This document shows, piece after piece, positions 52,382-61,450 of a DNA stretch of 64,000 bases. The stretch is from an uncultured Methanobrevibacter sp. (lineage in GTDB: Archaea; Methanobacteriota; Methanobacteria; Methanobacteriales; Methanobacteriaceae), in the NCBI RefSeq assembly GCF_902770715.1, contig NZ_CACXTS010000003.1, forward strand, positions 1 to 64,000, in the 5' to 3' direction. Position numbers and translations under genes: made by a program. The stretch's first letter is position 1; each line of letters opens with the position of its first letter. The notes under the pieces were generated by a model that worked only from the letters and a program-made list of their open reading frames with translations, made no database searches and was not told the DNA's origin.

Positions 52382-53443
52382 TTATTGATCAATATCCTCT
52401 AAAGCTTCAATAAATATGTCCATTACTTCACTTTCACCTATGGAAACACGCAAACAATCGCCTAAATCAGGAATATCTTTATAAACTTTGATTAAAATCT
52501 TTTTTTCCTCTTTCATTTGTTTGACAATGCTTTCAGCATCAAGATGCTTTGGTTTGATAAAAATAAAGTTTCCTTCTTTAGCACTAACACAATATCCTTT
52601 TTCTTGCAACGTATCAATCAAGTGCTGTTTACCTGTCAATTGCTTTTCAACAAGTTCATCAATCATACCGTCTTTTTCAATTAGTGCTTGTGCAAATGCC
52701 ATTCCAAAAGCATTTACATTATGTGGTGTGGCCAGCTTTTGAACTATTTCAACATCATACTTTTTACCAACAACATAACCCAATCTTCCCCCTGCAAGAG
52801 AAAACACTTTAGAAAATGTTCTGGTTAATAGAACATGATCATTTTCTATTGCATATTTAATAAAGGAGTTTGGATAGTAATAAAAATAAGCTTCATCAAT
52901 TAATAGAGTACATTCATGTTTTTTACAGGCCTCTAAAATGTTATCCATTTCCTCATAAGTGTAAACATCACCCACAGGATTATTAGGGTTTAAGATTATT
53001 ACCAAATCAATATCATCATTTATTGCATCAATAATGTCTTCAACATGCATCTCCAAATTTTCATCATAATACACGTGGACACTTTCCCTACCGTACATCT
53101 CACAGTATACATCATACATTGCATAAGAAGGACTGACAGACAGCACTTTACCCCCAGGCCTACTATATGCCTGAATAATATACCTTATTCCTTCTGCTGA
53201 ACCGTTTACAAGACATATATTTTCCACTTCAACTCCAATAAATTTGGCTAATTTTTTTGTAAATTCCAATTGTTCGGGATATTTTGCCACAAATTCTGGA
53301 GTAACTTTAGAAAGGACCTCATCAATAAATTCCTGAGGCAAACCAACGGGATTCTCATTTAAATCCAATCTGAGATATCCATCACGTGAGTTTTGATCAA
53401 AAATCCTATATAAATTTTTTATGTTTTCATTAATGTAATACAT
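52382..53443 (-). CDS. HisC-like (fold type I) PLP-dependent aminotransferase or decarboxylase
   Basis: The 353-residue protein has LDLNENPVGLP (about 26-36), ILNPNNPVGDVYTYEE, LLIDEAYFYY (about 180-189) and RTFSKVFSLAGGRLGY with the PLP Lys at about 212, as in histidinol-phosphate aminotransferases and L-threonine-phosphate decarboxylases. Its place among LicD, acyltransferase and GNAT genes makes histidine synthesis doubtful. Related enzymes in Campylobacter capsule loci make ethanolamine phosphate or serinol phosphate (from memory), a useful model. GGGGAG precedes the ATG. Confidence 0.8.
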   Translation of the reverse strand: MYYINENIKNLYRIFDQNSRDGYLRLDLNENPVGLPQEFIDEVLSKVTPEFVAKYPEQLEFTKKLAKFIGVEVENICLVNGSAEGIRYIIQAYSRPGGKVLSVSPSYAMYDVYCEMYGRESVHVYYDENLEMHVEDIIDAINDDIDLVIILNPNNPVGDVYTYEEMDNILEACKKHECTLLIDEAYFYYYPNSFIKYAIENDHVLLTRTFSKVFSLAGGRLGYVVGKKYDVEIVQKLATPHNVNAFGMAFAQALIEKDGMIDELVEKQLTGKQHLIDTLQEKGYCVSAKEGNFIFIKPKHLDAESIVKQMKEEKKILIKVYKDIPDLGDCLRVSIGESEVMDIFIEALEDIDQ

Positions 53444-53764
53444 AATCTCCCCTTAAATTATTCCTTTTTAATATTTTAATGCCACCAATGCATATTAACT
53501 CTATTAATGAATAAATCTAAAATTTCCAAAGGATTATGGGCCATAATATAATCTTTTTGTAAATATTTAATTTTTCGTGTTTAATAAAAAAATCCTTAAT
53601 TTTAGAATTGCATATTATATATAATTTATAAATTATTATTATAAATAATTTTTTAATAATAACTAAATTTAGATTTATAAATGTAAAATTTTAATGAATT
53701 TGAATTTAAAAGACAAATATCTTAAAAATATTATTTACAAAATATATATTAAAGGTTGACTGCT
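53444..53764. other. AT-rich intergenic region, divergent promoters
   Basis: About 320 bases separate two divergent genes. Runs such as TATTATATATAATTTATAAATTATTATTATAAAT contain several possible TATA boxes for either side. No open frame with a ribosome binding site, repeat or RNA gene is visible. Confidence 0.4.
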
Positions 53765-54331
53765 ATGGAAATTAGTGCAATTGAAATGAAAAAAAGCATA
53801 AGGAAAATATATGAAAGACTTGATGAAGTAACACCCGTAGATTTTGACTGCGGCAGGTTATGCGGAGAAGTCTGCTGCGTTTATGATGCTGAAGACTATC
53901 ACAATGAAGATTTGGCTCTTTATCTGCTTCCAGGCGAAGAGTTAATGTATGAGGGCAGTGATGAATTTGAACTTTACTACATCGATTCGTCTGAAATCAA
54001 ATATCCTCATTCATGGAAAGGACAGATTTATCTTGTAAAATGCAAAAATCCTCCAAAATGCGACCGTTCAATCAGACCTATCCAATGCAGAACTTTTCCA
54101 TTAATTCCCCACTTAGACAAAAAGGGCGAATTTCACCTGATTTTTGATGAGAGCGAATTTCCATACAAATGCCCAATAGTTCATGACCACATTAAACTAA
54201 ATGAGGATTTTATAAAAACTACCTTTGAAATATGGACTATGCTAATGGCAAATCCTCTAGTATATGATTTAATTGATATGGACTCCAGAATGAGAGACAA
54301 TAGAAAAACAGATTATGAAATTGTCATCTAG
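53765..54331 (+). CDS. YkgJ-type cysteine cluster protein
   Basis: The 188-residue protein contains CGRLCGEVCCVYD (about 24-36) and CKNPPKCDRSIRPIQCRTFPL (about 96-116), the conserved Cys pattern of the YkgJ family, whose zinc or iron-sulfur binding is predicted but not well understood. I use the ATG at 53765, which has AAAGG about nine bases upstream, not the TTG at 53756. Its end overlaps the convergent uracil-DNA glycosylase gene by four bases. Confidence 0.8.
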   Translation: MEISAIEMKKSIRKIYERLDEVTPVDFDCGRLCGEVCCVYDAEDYHNEDLALYLLPGEELMYEGSDEFELYYIDSSEIKYPHSWKGQIYLVKCKNPPKCDRSIRPIQCRTFPLIPHLDKKGEFHLIFDESEFPYKCPIVHDHIKLNEDFIKTTFEIWTMLMANPLVYDLIDMDSRMRDNRKTDYEIVI

Positions 54332-54990
54332 TCCAGTTTCCAATCTATTTCATCAATATTATTTTCTCTTAAAAATTCATTAGCCAATTTAAAATGATTT
54401 GAACCTAAAAATCCTCGTCTAGCAGAGAATGGTGAAGGATGGGACGTGATTAAAACCAAATGATTCGGATTTGAAATCAGCTCCTTTTTCTTTTCCGCCT
54501 GTTTTCCCCAAAGCATGAAAACAATCGGTTGGTTCTGGCAATTCAATATTCTTATTACGGCATCAGTAAATGTCTGCCAACCACATTTGCTGTGAGAATT
54601 GGCTTCACCCTCTACAACAGTCAAAACAGTATTAAGTAAAAAGACACCTTCTTTTGCCCACTTTTCCAAACATCCTGATTCAGGAATCGGAAAATCATAT
54701 TCAGCATTGATTTCCTTAAAAATATTTTTCAATGATCTTGGAATAGGTCTGCCATCTGGTGTTGAAAATGCAAGACCATGAGCCTGACCCTCCTCATGAT
54801 AGGGATCCTGGCCTAAAATAACAACCTTGACATTGCCTAAAGGAGTAAGTTTAAATGCATTGAATATATCCTCATAAGGCGGATAAACTGTTTTTGATTC
54901 ATATTCCTCATCAATGAAATCTGAAATTTTTAAAAAGTAGTCCTTTTCAAACTCATCAGCCAAGGCCAAATCCCAATCGTTTCCTATCAT
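54328..54990 (-). CDS. ung: Uracil-DNA glycosylase, family 1
   Basis: The 220-residue protein has the UDG motifs VVILGQDPYHEEGQAHGLAFS (catalytic Asp at about 63), GVFLLNTVLTV (uracil pocket), FMLWGKQAEKK and HPSPFSARRGFLGSNHF (catalytic His at about 186). It excises uracil from DNA. Family 1 is common in bacteria and eukaryotes and less so in archaea, so acquisition from bacteria is possible. No ribosome binding site is evident before the ATG. Confidence 0.92.
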   Translation of the reverse strand: MIGNDWDLALADEFEKDYFLKISDFIDEEYESKTVYPPYEDIFNAFKLTPLGNVKVVILGQDPYHEEGQAHGLAFSTPDGRPIPRSLKNIFKEINAEYDFPIPESGCLEKWAKEGVFLLNTVLTVVEGEANSHSKCGWQTFTDAVIRILNCQNQPIVFMLWGKQAEKKKELISNPNHLVLITSHPSPFSARRGFLGSNHFKLANEFLRENNIDEIDWKLD

Positions 54991-55016
54991 AGAACTTATT
55001 ATGTAACTAATCCATC

Positions 55017-56093
55017 TTAACTTTTTCCGGTGAACCTATCGAGATATGGGATTCTATTTAAAATTCCCAGAATAGCTAGAGAAATCGATGTTGTTAAGAT
55101 TACAAGAATCGGTATCCATAATAAGGGGTTTTGATTGCGGTATATGCCTATGAGGTTTATTTTTATGAGATTCAATATCATATAATGGCACAGATATAAG
55201 CCGAAACTGTATTTGCTTATGGTGATGAACAGTTTTCCTAATGTTTTATCTTCAATATCCATAAGATATTTGGTTTTTGAGAGATACTTGAACAAGGAAA
55301 ATATATTCACTGAAAGAGCCAATATCAAAAGGTTGAAATATCCCTTATAGACAAAATGATTTGCCTGAATTGATTTGGGAACTACAAAACCGAAGATGTA
55401 ATATCCGTATAATGCACATGAAACCAATAACGTAGCTATAATCATTTTGTTTGCACTGACTCTGCTTCCTATCAAATCATAATGGGAAATGAAGTATCCT
55501 ATGATGACATACGTAATGAATGACATGAAATAGAATACCTTAAAACTATAGTGTCCTAATATGCCAAAATGAGAAAGGGCTATGTAAATCACAGATAAAA
55601 CTGTCAATAAAGTGATGAATACTTTTTCAAAATTCTCTCTTTTTCTGCTACCATATATGATTAACCTGTTTATGATGAATATTTCGAAATAGACGATTAC
55701 AATCATCCAAATGAACCAGAATGCAACTCCAAGGGTTCCTGGTTTTCCGAAGAATATGTCCAATGCATTGGAAATATCAAATGAGTGTTTAAGATATACT
55801 ACAGAGTAAATAATGCTTATTACAACCCAGAAAACAAATGGAATGAATAATCTTGATAATCTCTTTTTGAAAAAATCGCCTAGAGAATCCTTTCTATTGA
55901 TCAATAACGCTCCGCTCAACATTACGAATATCGGTATTGAAAAATCCCGTAGGCAGTCAAAGAATGCTGAAATGTAAAATGTGGGATTGTCTACGCCAGT
56001 TAATACAAATGTTACTGAGGCATGACAAAAAACAATGCCAATAATCGCAATTGCGCGCAGCACATCATAATAAAAGATTCTCTTTTTAACCAT
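55017..56093 (-). CDS. Acyltransferase family 3 membrane protein
   Basis: The 358-residue multi-span protein opens with FYYDVLRAIAIIGIVFCHASVTF (catalytic His at about 24) and has FSIPIFVMLSGALLINRKDS and RLSRLFIPFVFW, the same family features as 50439-51467. The start ATG follows AGGTGCATGA, and only eight bases separate it from the NimA-like gene upstream. It probably acylates a surface glycan or lipid; the substrate is not known. Confidence 0.85.
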   Translation of the reverse strand: MVKKRIFYYDVLRAIAIIGIVFCHASVTFVLTGVDNPTFYISAFFDCLRDFSIPIFVMLSGALLINRKDSLGDFFKKRLSRLFIPFVFWVVISIIYSVVYLKHSFDISNALDIFFGKPGTLGVAFWFIWMIVIVYFEIFIINRLIIYGSRKRENFEKVFITLLTVLSVIYIALSHFGILGHYSFKVFYFMSFITYVIIGYFISHYDLIGSRVSANKMIIATLLVSCALYGYYIFGFVVPKSIQANHFVYKGYFNLLILALSVNIFSLFKYLSKTKYLMDIEDKTLGKLFITISKYSFGLYLCHYMILNLIKINLIGIYRNQNPLLWIPILVILTTSISLAILGILNRIPYLDRFTGKS

Positions 56094-56101
56094 TCATGCA
56101 C

Positions 56102-56572
56102 CTATTTTTCTTTAACTATCTTGCCGCTCATATGTTCAATTGTAATTTCAAATACTTCAGTTCTATCTAATAATCTGTTAATCTCATCAACTGTTTCTTT
56201 ATGGGTTGGGAAGAATTTATCACCCAAATGAGTCAATATTTCGATTTTTTCATCCAGGTCTGTTAATGTTTTTATCTTTCCAAAGACAATGACACTTTTG
56301 AATGTGTACCACCAGCTATCTTTAGCCTTAACACCTTTATCAATTACGCAATAGGAAACCTTAGAGTGCTTTTTAACCGCATCATTTTTATGACCAGTCT
56401 GTGCACCGTGAAAATAGATTTTCCCGTCGACATAAACATGACTCATCGGAATGGCATACGGATAATCATCATCACCCAAAAGAGCTAAAACCCCTCTAGG
56501 TTCATTGGTTAGGATTTCTTCACATTCTTCTTTTGATATCGCCTGGCCAATTCTCTTCATTTTTCTAAACAT
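56102..56572 (-). CDS. FMN-binding split-barrel protein, NimA / pyridoxamine-phosphate oxidase-like
   Basis: The 156-residue protein begins MFRKMKRIGQAISKEECEEIL and has RGVLALLGDDDYPYAIPMSHVYVDGKIYFHGA and GHKNDAVKKHSKVSYCVID, the standard set of NimA-like flavoproteins tied to nitroimidazole resistance in bacteria. The real substrate here is unknown. I choose the ATG at 56572 since the longer frame would need a TTG without a ribosome binding site and would not add family sequence. Confidence 0.85.
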   Translation of the reverse strand: MFRKMKRIGQAISKEECEEILTNEPRGVLALLGDDDYPYAIPMSHVYVDGKIYFHGAQTGHKNDAVKKHSKVSYCVIDKGVKAKDSWWYTFKSVIVFGKIKTLTDLDEKIEILTHLGDKFFPTHKETVDEINRLLDRTEVFEITIEHMSGKIVKEK

Positions 56573-56618
56573 ATGAATATATTTATTCAAACTTATAAAT
56601 TAAATTATAGTGATTTTT

Positions 56619-57095
56619 ATGGCAGAATTAACATTTAGGGAAGCATCAAGAGAGGATGTCAGTTTAATTTTAACATTTATTAAAAAGCTTGCTGATTATG
56701 AACACAGATTGGATGAAGTTATTGCAACCGAAGAAGACCTGGAAAAATGGATTTTCGACAAGGAACATGCAAATGTGATATTTGCACTTGAAGATGGAAA
56801 AGAGATAGGATTTGCCTTATACTTCTTAAGCTTTTCAACATATATCGGTAATGCAAATCTTCATTTGGAAGACCTATTCATTGATTCAGAATATCGCGGT
56901 AAAGGATATGGAACTGCACTGCTTAAAAAATTAGCAAAAATCGTGGACGACAAAGGATATGGTAGATTTGAATGGACATGCCTATCATGGAACCAGCCTA
57001 GCATTGACTTTTACATATCACTCGGCGCTGAACAGAAGGACTGGAATGTATTCCACCTGACTGGTGAAGAGTTGAAAAAATTAGCCGACAGCTAA
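56619..57095 (+). CDS. GNAT family N-acetyltransferase (diamine acetyltransferase-like)
   Basis: The 158-residue protein has FREASREDVSLILTFIKKLADYE at the N-terminus and LHLEDLFIDSEYRGKGYGTALLKKLAKI (about 79-106), with the acetyl-CoA loop RGKGYG, then FEWTCLSWNQPSIDFYISLGAEQKDW. The LEDLFVxxxxRGxGxG layout is typical of spermidine/diamine acetyltransferase-like GNATs. It begins at the ATG at 56619 without a clear ribosome binding site, divergent from the NimA-like gene by 46 bases. Confidence 0.85.
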   Translation: MAELTFREASREDVSLILTFIKKLADYEHRLDEVIATEEDLEKWIFDKEHANVIFALEDGKEIGFALYFLSFSTYIGNANLHLEDLFIDSEYRGKGYGTALLKKLAKIVDDKGYGRFEWTCLSWNQPSIDFYISLGAEQKDWNVFHLTGEELKKLADS

Positions 57096-57106
57096 TTTAA
57101 CCCTTT

Positions 57107-57814
57107 TTAAACAATATCCCGTATAAACTCAATTATTGCACTTGCACTTTGTTTTTGCTGTGATGAAGCGGAAATATTGGCAACACCATCACCTGACTGA
57201 TTTCCGTAATATGCAAATTGAGCATGATTTGCACCTTTAATTTCTATTTCGGTGAGATTATCTTCTATGAAATTTATTGAATCTAAGTATTTCTCCTTGT
57301 TCAATACCTTATCTTCACTTCCATAGATTGATAAAACCGGTTTTTCAATCTTGCAGGTTGAATAGGATGCGAACAATATCAGCCCATCAGTCTTGTTGGT
57401 GCTATTAACATATGAAGCTGCCATAGCTCCACCTAATGAATGGCCTGAAATGAAATAATGAGAGTAATTTCCACTGTCAATAATCTCATCAGCACTATTC
57501 TGGCCCAATAATGCCAGATTAAATGGCATCTCCACCAAATAGCAGTCAATTCCCTTTTCGGATAAGTCCTTGAACATCGGAGCGTATGCAGTATATTCAA
57601 TTTTTGCACCAGGATAGAATATCAGTGCGGTATCATTTCCAGGACCATCCAACAATAGGCCATTTGATGTTTTAACTACACTGACATTATCGTTTGCATT
57701 TAAACGGTCAATAGCTATTTTATCTGCATGATAATAATCATTAACATAGAATATTGCAAAACAAGCAATTAAAATAAAAACAATAATGATAGCAATTTTA
57801 ATTATTTTATTCAT
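57107..57814 (-). CDS. Membrane-anchored alpha/beta hydrolase
   Basis: The 235-residue protein has an N-terminal membrane anchor (IKIAIIIVFILIACFAIFYV). The hydrolase domain has ALIFYPGAKIEYTAY and FISGHSLGGAMAASYV, the nucleophile elbow with Ser at about 117. SIYGSEDKV gives the acid, and IKGANHAQFAYYG gives the catalytic His near the C-terminus. It probably acts outside the membrane as an esterase or lipase on an unknown substrate. No ribosome binding site is visible. Confidence 0.85.
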   Translation of the reverse strand: MNKIIKIAIIIVFILIACFAIFYVNDYYHADKIAIDRLNANDNVSVVKTSNGLLLDGPGNDTALIFYPGAKIEYTAYAPMFKDLSEKGIDCYLVEMPFNLALLGQNSADEIIDSGNYSHYFISGHSLGGAMAASYVNSTNKTDGLILFASYSTCKIEKPVLSIYGSEDKVLNKEKYLDSINFIEDNLTEIEIKGANHAQFAYYGNQSGDGVANISASSQQKQSASAIIEFIRDIV

Positions 57815-57840
57815 GATTATATTTTAAAAAAGAGTAATAT

Positions 57841-58254
57841 TTAAATGAATGCTAGAATTCCATAGGCTATGAAAATTAAAACAAGGCATGAAACGCAGGC
57901 AATAGTAGTTGGAAAATCATTTTTGTCCTGATTGGAACTATTCAATGATGTTGATTGAATTGAATATTTGTCTTCATTGTCATATACATCAGCAAGCTTA
58001 ATTGCAACCCATACAGAGCGGACAATAGAAATCAACAACAGTATCATGGCTATTGCTACATATACCTCAATTATTCCATCAAAATCGGAAAATATTATAC
58101 CAAAAACCCAAGGCAGCTCATAGATTACTCCTTCCAAAATCCAATTCTTATTGTCGTGTATAGCTCCAATAAAAATAAATCCCAAACCATTGAATATGAT
58201 AATCGGTGAAAAGATAACCCACCATGACCTTTTGATTTTTTCTAAAGCATTCAT
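57841..58254 (-). CDS. Hypothetical membrane protein, 137 residues
   Basis: The protein has four likely membrane spans: VIFSPIIIFNGLGFIFIG, an LPWVFGIIF segment, YVAIAMILLLISIVRSVWVAI, and a C-terminal TIACVSCLVLIFIAYGILAFI. A soluble Asp/Ser-rich loop lies before the last span. No family recognised. It lies downstream of the XpaC-TelA operon but a hairpin at 58277-58298 separates the two. Confidence 0.65.
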   Translation of the reverse strand: MNALEKIKRSWWVIFSPIIIFNGLGFIFIGAIHDNKNWILEGVIYELPWVFGIIFSDFDGIIEVYVAIAMILLLISIVRSVWVAIKLADVYDNEDKYSIQSTSLNSSNQDKNDFPTTIACVSCLVLIFIAYGILAFI

Positions 58255-58276
58255 CTTTTAACCTAAAAATTTTATT

Positions 58277-58298
58277 ATAGTGGAAATAAATCCACTAT
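58277..58298 (-). terminator. Hairpin at the end of the XpaC-zinc ribbon-TelA operon
   Basis: ATAGTGGA and TCCACTAT form a perfect 8-bp stem with loop AATAAA, overlapping the telA stop codon (58295-58297). Confidence 0.5.
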
Positions 58299-59437
58299 TC
58301 TAACAAATCTTTATTACTAGTTTCTATTTTATCAACAACTTTTTGACCTTCATCGGCAAGATCTGAGAACACTTCAATTGTTTCTTTCATTTTAGGAAGT
58401 GCTTGTTGTTTATAAGTGCTTACATCTTCAATAGCTTGAAGAGCTTCTGAGAATGAAGCCTTTAAAACTTCCGGAGAAATCATTGTCTCAGCACTGTGCC
58501 TTTGAATTTCACTTCCTTGTTCCTTAAGCATGTGTGATGTTGATTCAATAATATTTTCAGTAGTCTTGTTTAGGATATTAATCTTATCCATTACAATTTT
58601 TTGGTTATAAAGTGCACTTGCAACCATTACACCAGTCCTTAAGGCTGAAACTGTAACATTTTGGGCACGTTTAACTCCTCTAATCAGTTCCTTATTGTTT
58701 CTTCTGATTACATTAAGAGAAACAATTCCCTGTTGGTTTACAACAATCATCTGTTGCATATCCATGATTCTTTGTCTTAGAGGGAATAAAACCTCTTCAC
58801 GTACAAATGCAATTTTTTCTTCGTCAACACCATTGATTTCAGCCTCTTGAATTTGTGCTTCAATGGATTCGTCCATTTTCTTACCTAATTCAATGTCTGC
58901 AAGGAGTTTGTTTGTAACTTCCCTCAAATAGTTTTCTTCACTTAATAAGGTGGTATTGTCATTTTGCAATACTTTACCGCTTCTTTCAAGAGATTCAATA
59001 ATATGTGAAATGGATACTTCCGCTTTTTCATATTTAGCAAAATATTTCTTTACAGGATTGACCAGATTGCCAAGCATGCCCTTTTTTGCAAAATCAACTT
59101 TGCTTGGGTCTAAATCTTTCATTTGTTGATCCAATTCCAATAACTTTTCTCCAATGTTGTCCGCTTCCTTTCCGCCTTTAGTCAAGTCACTTAATCTGGT
59201 GGATAACATTTCATTATGGGATGCGGATTTAGACATGTCAGAAAGGCCAAAGTCATCTAAAGGTTTTAATATGCTTTCCCTTTCTTGCGGATTGTTTAAA
59301 TCAGCGTCGAAAATTGCAGTTGCGTTGTCTTGTGCTTGGTTTTTGAGATTTGAGTTTTCCAATTTTTCTTCTTCATCCTTAATGGATGTTTCAACATCTT
59401 TTTTAATTTCATCTACATCTAGAGAAAATTCAGCCAT
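58295..59437 (-). CDS. telA: Toxic anion resistance protein, TelA/KlaA family
   Basis: The 380-residue, mostly helical protein starts MAEFSLDVDEIKKDVETS. It has the family stretches DLDPSKVDFAKKGMLGN, YFAKYEKAEVSISHIIESLE, DNTTLLSEENYLREV and RVKRAQNVTVSALRTGVMVASALYNQKIV in approximate form. TelA proteins are linked to tellurite and cell-envelope stress resistance; the mechanism is unknown. I use the ATG at 59437, which follows AAGGTGATAAAG. The upstream zinc-ribbon gene ends 11 bases earlier, in one operon with the XpaC-like gene. Confidence 0.85.
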   Translation of the reverse strand: MAEFSLDVDEIKKDVETSIKDEEEKLENSNLKNQAQDNATAIFDADLNNPQERESILKPLDDFGLSDMSKSASHNEMLSTRLSDLTKGGKEADNIGEKLLELDQQMKDLDPSKVDFAKKGMLGNLVNPVKKYFAKYEKAEVSISHIIESLERSGKVLQNDNTTLLSEENYLREVTNKLLADIELGKKMDESIEAQIQEAEINGVDEEKIAFVREEVLFPLRQRIMDMQQMIVVNQQGIVSLNVIRRNNKELIRGVKRAQNVTVSALRTGVMVASALYNQKIVMDKINILNKTTENIIESTSHMLKEQGSEIQRHSAETMISPEVLKASFSEALQAIEDVSTYKQQALPKMKETIEVFSDLADEGQKVVDKIETSNKDLLE

Positions 59438-59447
59438 CTTTATCACC

Positions 59448-60029
59448 TTAATTAAGATAATCTATTTTATTCCTATCAACTTTAGCAGTAAAATTATCTA
59501 TGGTTTTACCACTTTTAATTATTTCTACATTAACATGATCCAAATTCAATTTTTTGTATGATGTGTAATCTCCAAAACTGATGCTGTAATCACTATCATA
59601 ATAGATATAGGATAACTTTTCAGATTCCTGGCCCAATAGAGTATTATTCTTATCATAATAAGAAGTTTTAACCACATAGCCCTTCATATCTGAAGGCACA
59701 TCTAAAAATAATGCTTCTGTATAAACGGTATAAGATGTTTTGTTATCATAATCACTGTCATAGCCTAAAACATCAGTAATAGTCAAATCAACATGTTCAA
59801 CACCATCATCTGTATCTGTTGCAACATGATTATTGCCGTTTCCAGATGTAAGGATGAATAACCCTCCAAAAACTAATATGATAGCAATTAATGCTAAAAA
59901 TATCTTCCCATTTGAAAAAATGCTTGAACTTGATTTTGAATTACCATCATTAAAACTATAGCCACAATCCATACAAAATTTTGCATCATCTGCTGCAGTT
60001 TTACCGCATTTAGGACAAGTCTTGCTCAT
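59448..60029 (-). CDS. Zinc-ribbon membrane protein between XpaC-like and TelA
   Basis: The 193-residue protein has an N-terminal zinc ribbon (CPKC and CMDC, about 4-20), a membrane span (IFLALIAIILVFGGLFILTSG, about 45-65), and an outer beta-rich domain of about 120 residues. The gene sits 9 bases after the XpaC-like gene and 11 bases before telA, so it is cotranscribed and may link a cytoplasmic TelA complex with the envelope. AGGTGATTGA precedes the ATG. Confidence 0.75.
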   Translation of the reverse strand: MSKTCPKCGKTAADDAKFCMDCGYSFNDGNSKSSSSIFSNGKIFLALIAIILVFGGLFILTSGNGNNHVATDTDDGVEHVDLTITDVLGYDSDYDNKTSYTVYTEALFLDVPSDMKGYVVKTSYYDKNNTLLGQESEKLSYIYYDSDYSISFGDYTSYKKLNLDHVNVEIIKSGKTIDNFTAKVDRNKIDYLN

Positions 60030-60037
60030 TCAATCAC

Positions 60038-60940
60038 CTAATATTCTTTAACAGAACTGATTAAGTTTTCCATTTCATCTAATAAATTCTTTACTTCTTC
60101 AGTTTTTTCATCATTAGAATTCAAATTGATGACCAATTCATTTGTCAAATCTTCGATTTGATTTATAATAGTTTTCATATTATTGATTTTGCTTTCAAGT
60201 TCACCTTCAATTCTTGGAGTGTCTTCAGCTGCAAGATTAATTATATTCAAAGCTGAATCACTTTGGGCATAAAACAATTTATGAGAACTTTCAATAACGC
60301 TCATGAACCTGTCATATGTAAGTTGAGGTGGAGTGAAACATTTCTTTATCAAATCCTTAACAACTTCCTCCTTTACATCAAACAACACTTTTAGATTATC
60401 CACTTCCTTTTCATATTTCTTAAGGGACTCAAGACCTATGCCTTTACGGATTTGTGTTGAATCGCTGGACTCACTTTGAGATGTCACCTTTTGCCTTTGC
60501 TTTTTCGGTTCAGCATTTGCATAACCTTTCGAATTTGATTGTTTATATAAATATAACAAAGGAACTACAAATAAAATTAAGATTAGGAACATTACTGTTT
60601 TATTTCCCCAAAAAGCGAAAGGAACCAAAATGCAGATTAAAGCAATATAATAAACACCTAATAGCCCAATAATGGAATTATTCGCTAATAAAAAATCAGA
60701 TGCATCACCCAAACCCCTTTGTAATTTAATTTTAGAAGCATAGCTAGAGTCAGGGGCATACTGTAGAACTTCATCATCGGTCAAGATGCCCGGTTTAGGT
60801 TCAATAATATACCTTATATCAGATAATGATTCTATACATTTAACCCTTACGCCATCACTGTCGTATGCCTTGGAATTTTTAAAGGTGATAGGAGTTGTTA
60901 ATCTCTTGATTTCATGGATTTTTGAGTTTTCATCAGACAT
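60038..60940 (-). CDS. XpaC-like protein (TelA partner family)
   Basis: The 300-residue protein has an N-terminal domain (about 1-95), two membrane spans (IGLLGVYYIALICILVPFAFWG and MFLILILFVVPLLYLY, about 95-135) and a C-terminal helical domain (about 175-300) with FDVKEEVVKDLIKKCFTPPQLTYDRFM. The helical part and the operon with telA fit the XpaC family, named from a Bacillus phosphatase screen but without proven enzyme activity. GGAG precedes the ATG. Confidence 0.7.
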   Translation of the reverse strand: MSDENSKIHEIKRLTTPITFKNSKAYDSDGVRVKCIESLSDIRYIIEPKPGILTDDEVLQYAPDSSYASKIKLQRGLGDASDFLLANNSIIGLLGVYYIALICILVPFAFWGNKTVMFLILILFVVPLLYLYKQSNSKGYANAEPKKQRQKVTSQSESSDSTQIRKGIGLESLKKYEKEVDNLKVLFDVKEEVVKDLIKKCFTPPQLTYDRFMSVIESSHKLFYAQSDSALNIINLAAEDTPRIEGELESKINNMKTIINQIEDLTNELVINLNSNDEKTEEVKNLLDEMENLISSVKEY

Positions 60941-61009
60941 TGATTGGTCTCCAATGATACTAATTATATATTAGGTATTTATAAACATTTGTATTTAATT
61001 TGTTACTAA

Positions 61010-61450
61010 CTAATCAAATTCCTTTTCCAATAATATAGTGACGGGACCGTTGTTTAAAAGATTAACTTTCATGTATGCGCCAAATTCGCCAGTTTCAACC
61101 TCAATGTCTTCGCCACACTTTGAAGCAAAATAGTCAAACAAGACTGTGGCCTGATCAGGTGCCAATGCCCTATGAAAAGAAGGCCTGTTCTTTTTTGTGT
61201 GAGCATATAAAGTGAATTGGGGAACAAGCAATAGCTTTCCTCCAATATCCTTTACTGATTTGTTCATACGACCGTTTTCATCTTGAAAAATTCTTAGTTT
61301 AACAAGCTTTTTTGCAAGATAATCCGCTTCCTTTTCAGTGTCGTTTTCTCCAAAGCCAACTAAAACCATCAAACCTTCATCGATTTGACCAACAATTTCA
61401 TTTTCCACTTCAACACTGGCATTGGAAACTCTTTGAACTACTAGTTTCAT
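61010..61450 (-). CDS. dtd: D-aminoacyl-tRNA deacylase, DTD1 type
   Basis: The 146-residue protein starts MKLVVQRVSNASVEV and has PQFTLYAHTKKNRPSFHRA (SQFTL motif, with Ser changed to Pro) and NNGPVTILLE (NxGPVT motif), the two signature elements of bacterial/eukaryotic DTD. The family removes D-amino acids and Gly from mischarged tRNAs. Archaea usually carry the unrelated DTD2, so transfer from bacteria is likely. The start overlaps the sstT stop by four bases (ATGA). Confidence 0.88.
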   Translation of the reverse strand: MKLVVQRVSNASVEVENEIVGQIDEGLMVLVGFGENDTEKEADYLAKKLVKLRIFQDENGRMNKSVKDIGGKLLLVPQFTLYAHTKKNRPSFHRALAPDQATVLFDYFASKCGEDIEVETGEFGAYMKVNLLNNGPVTILLEKEFD

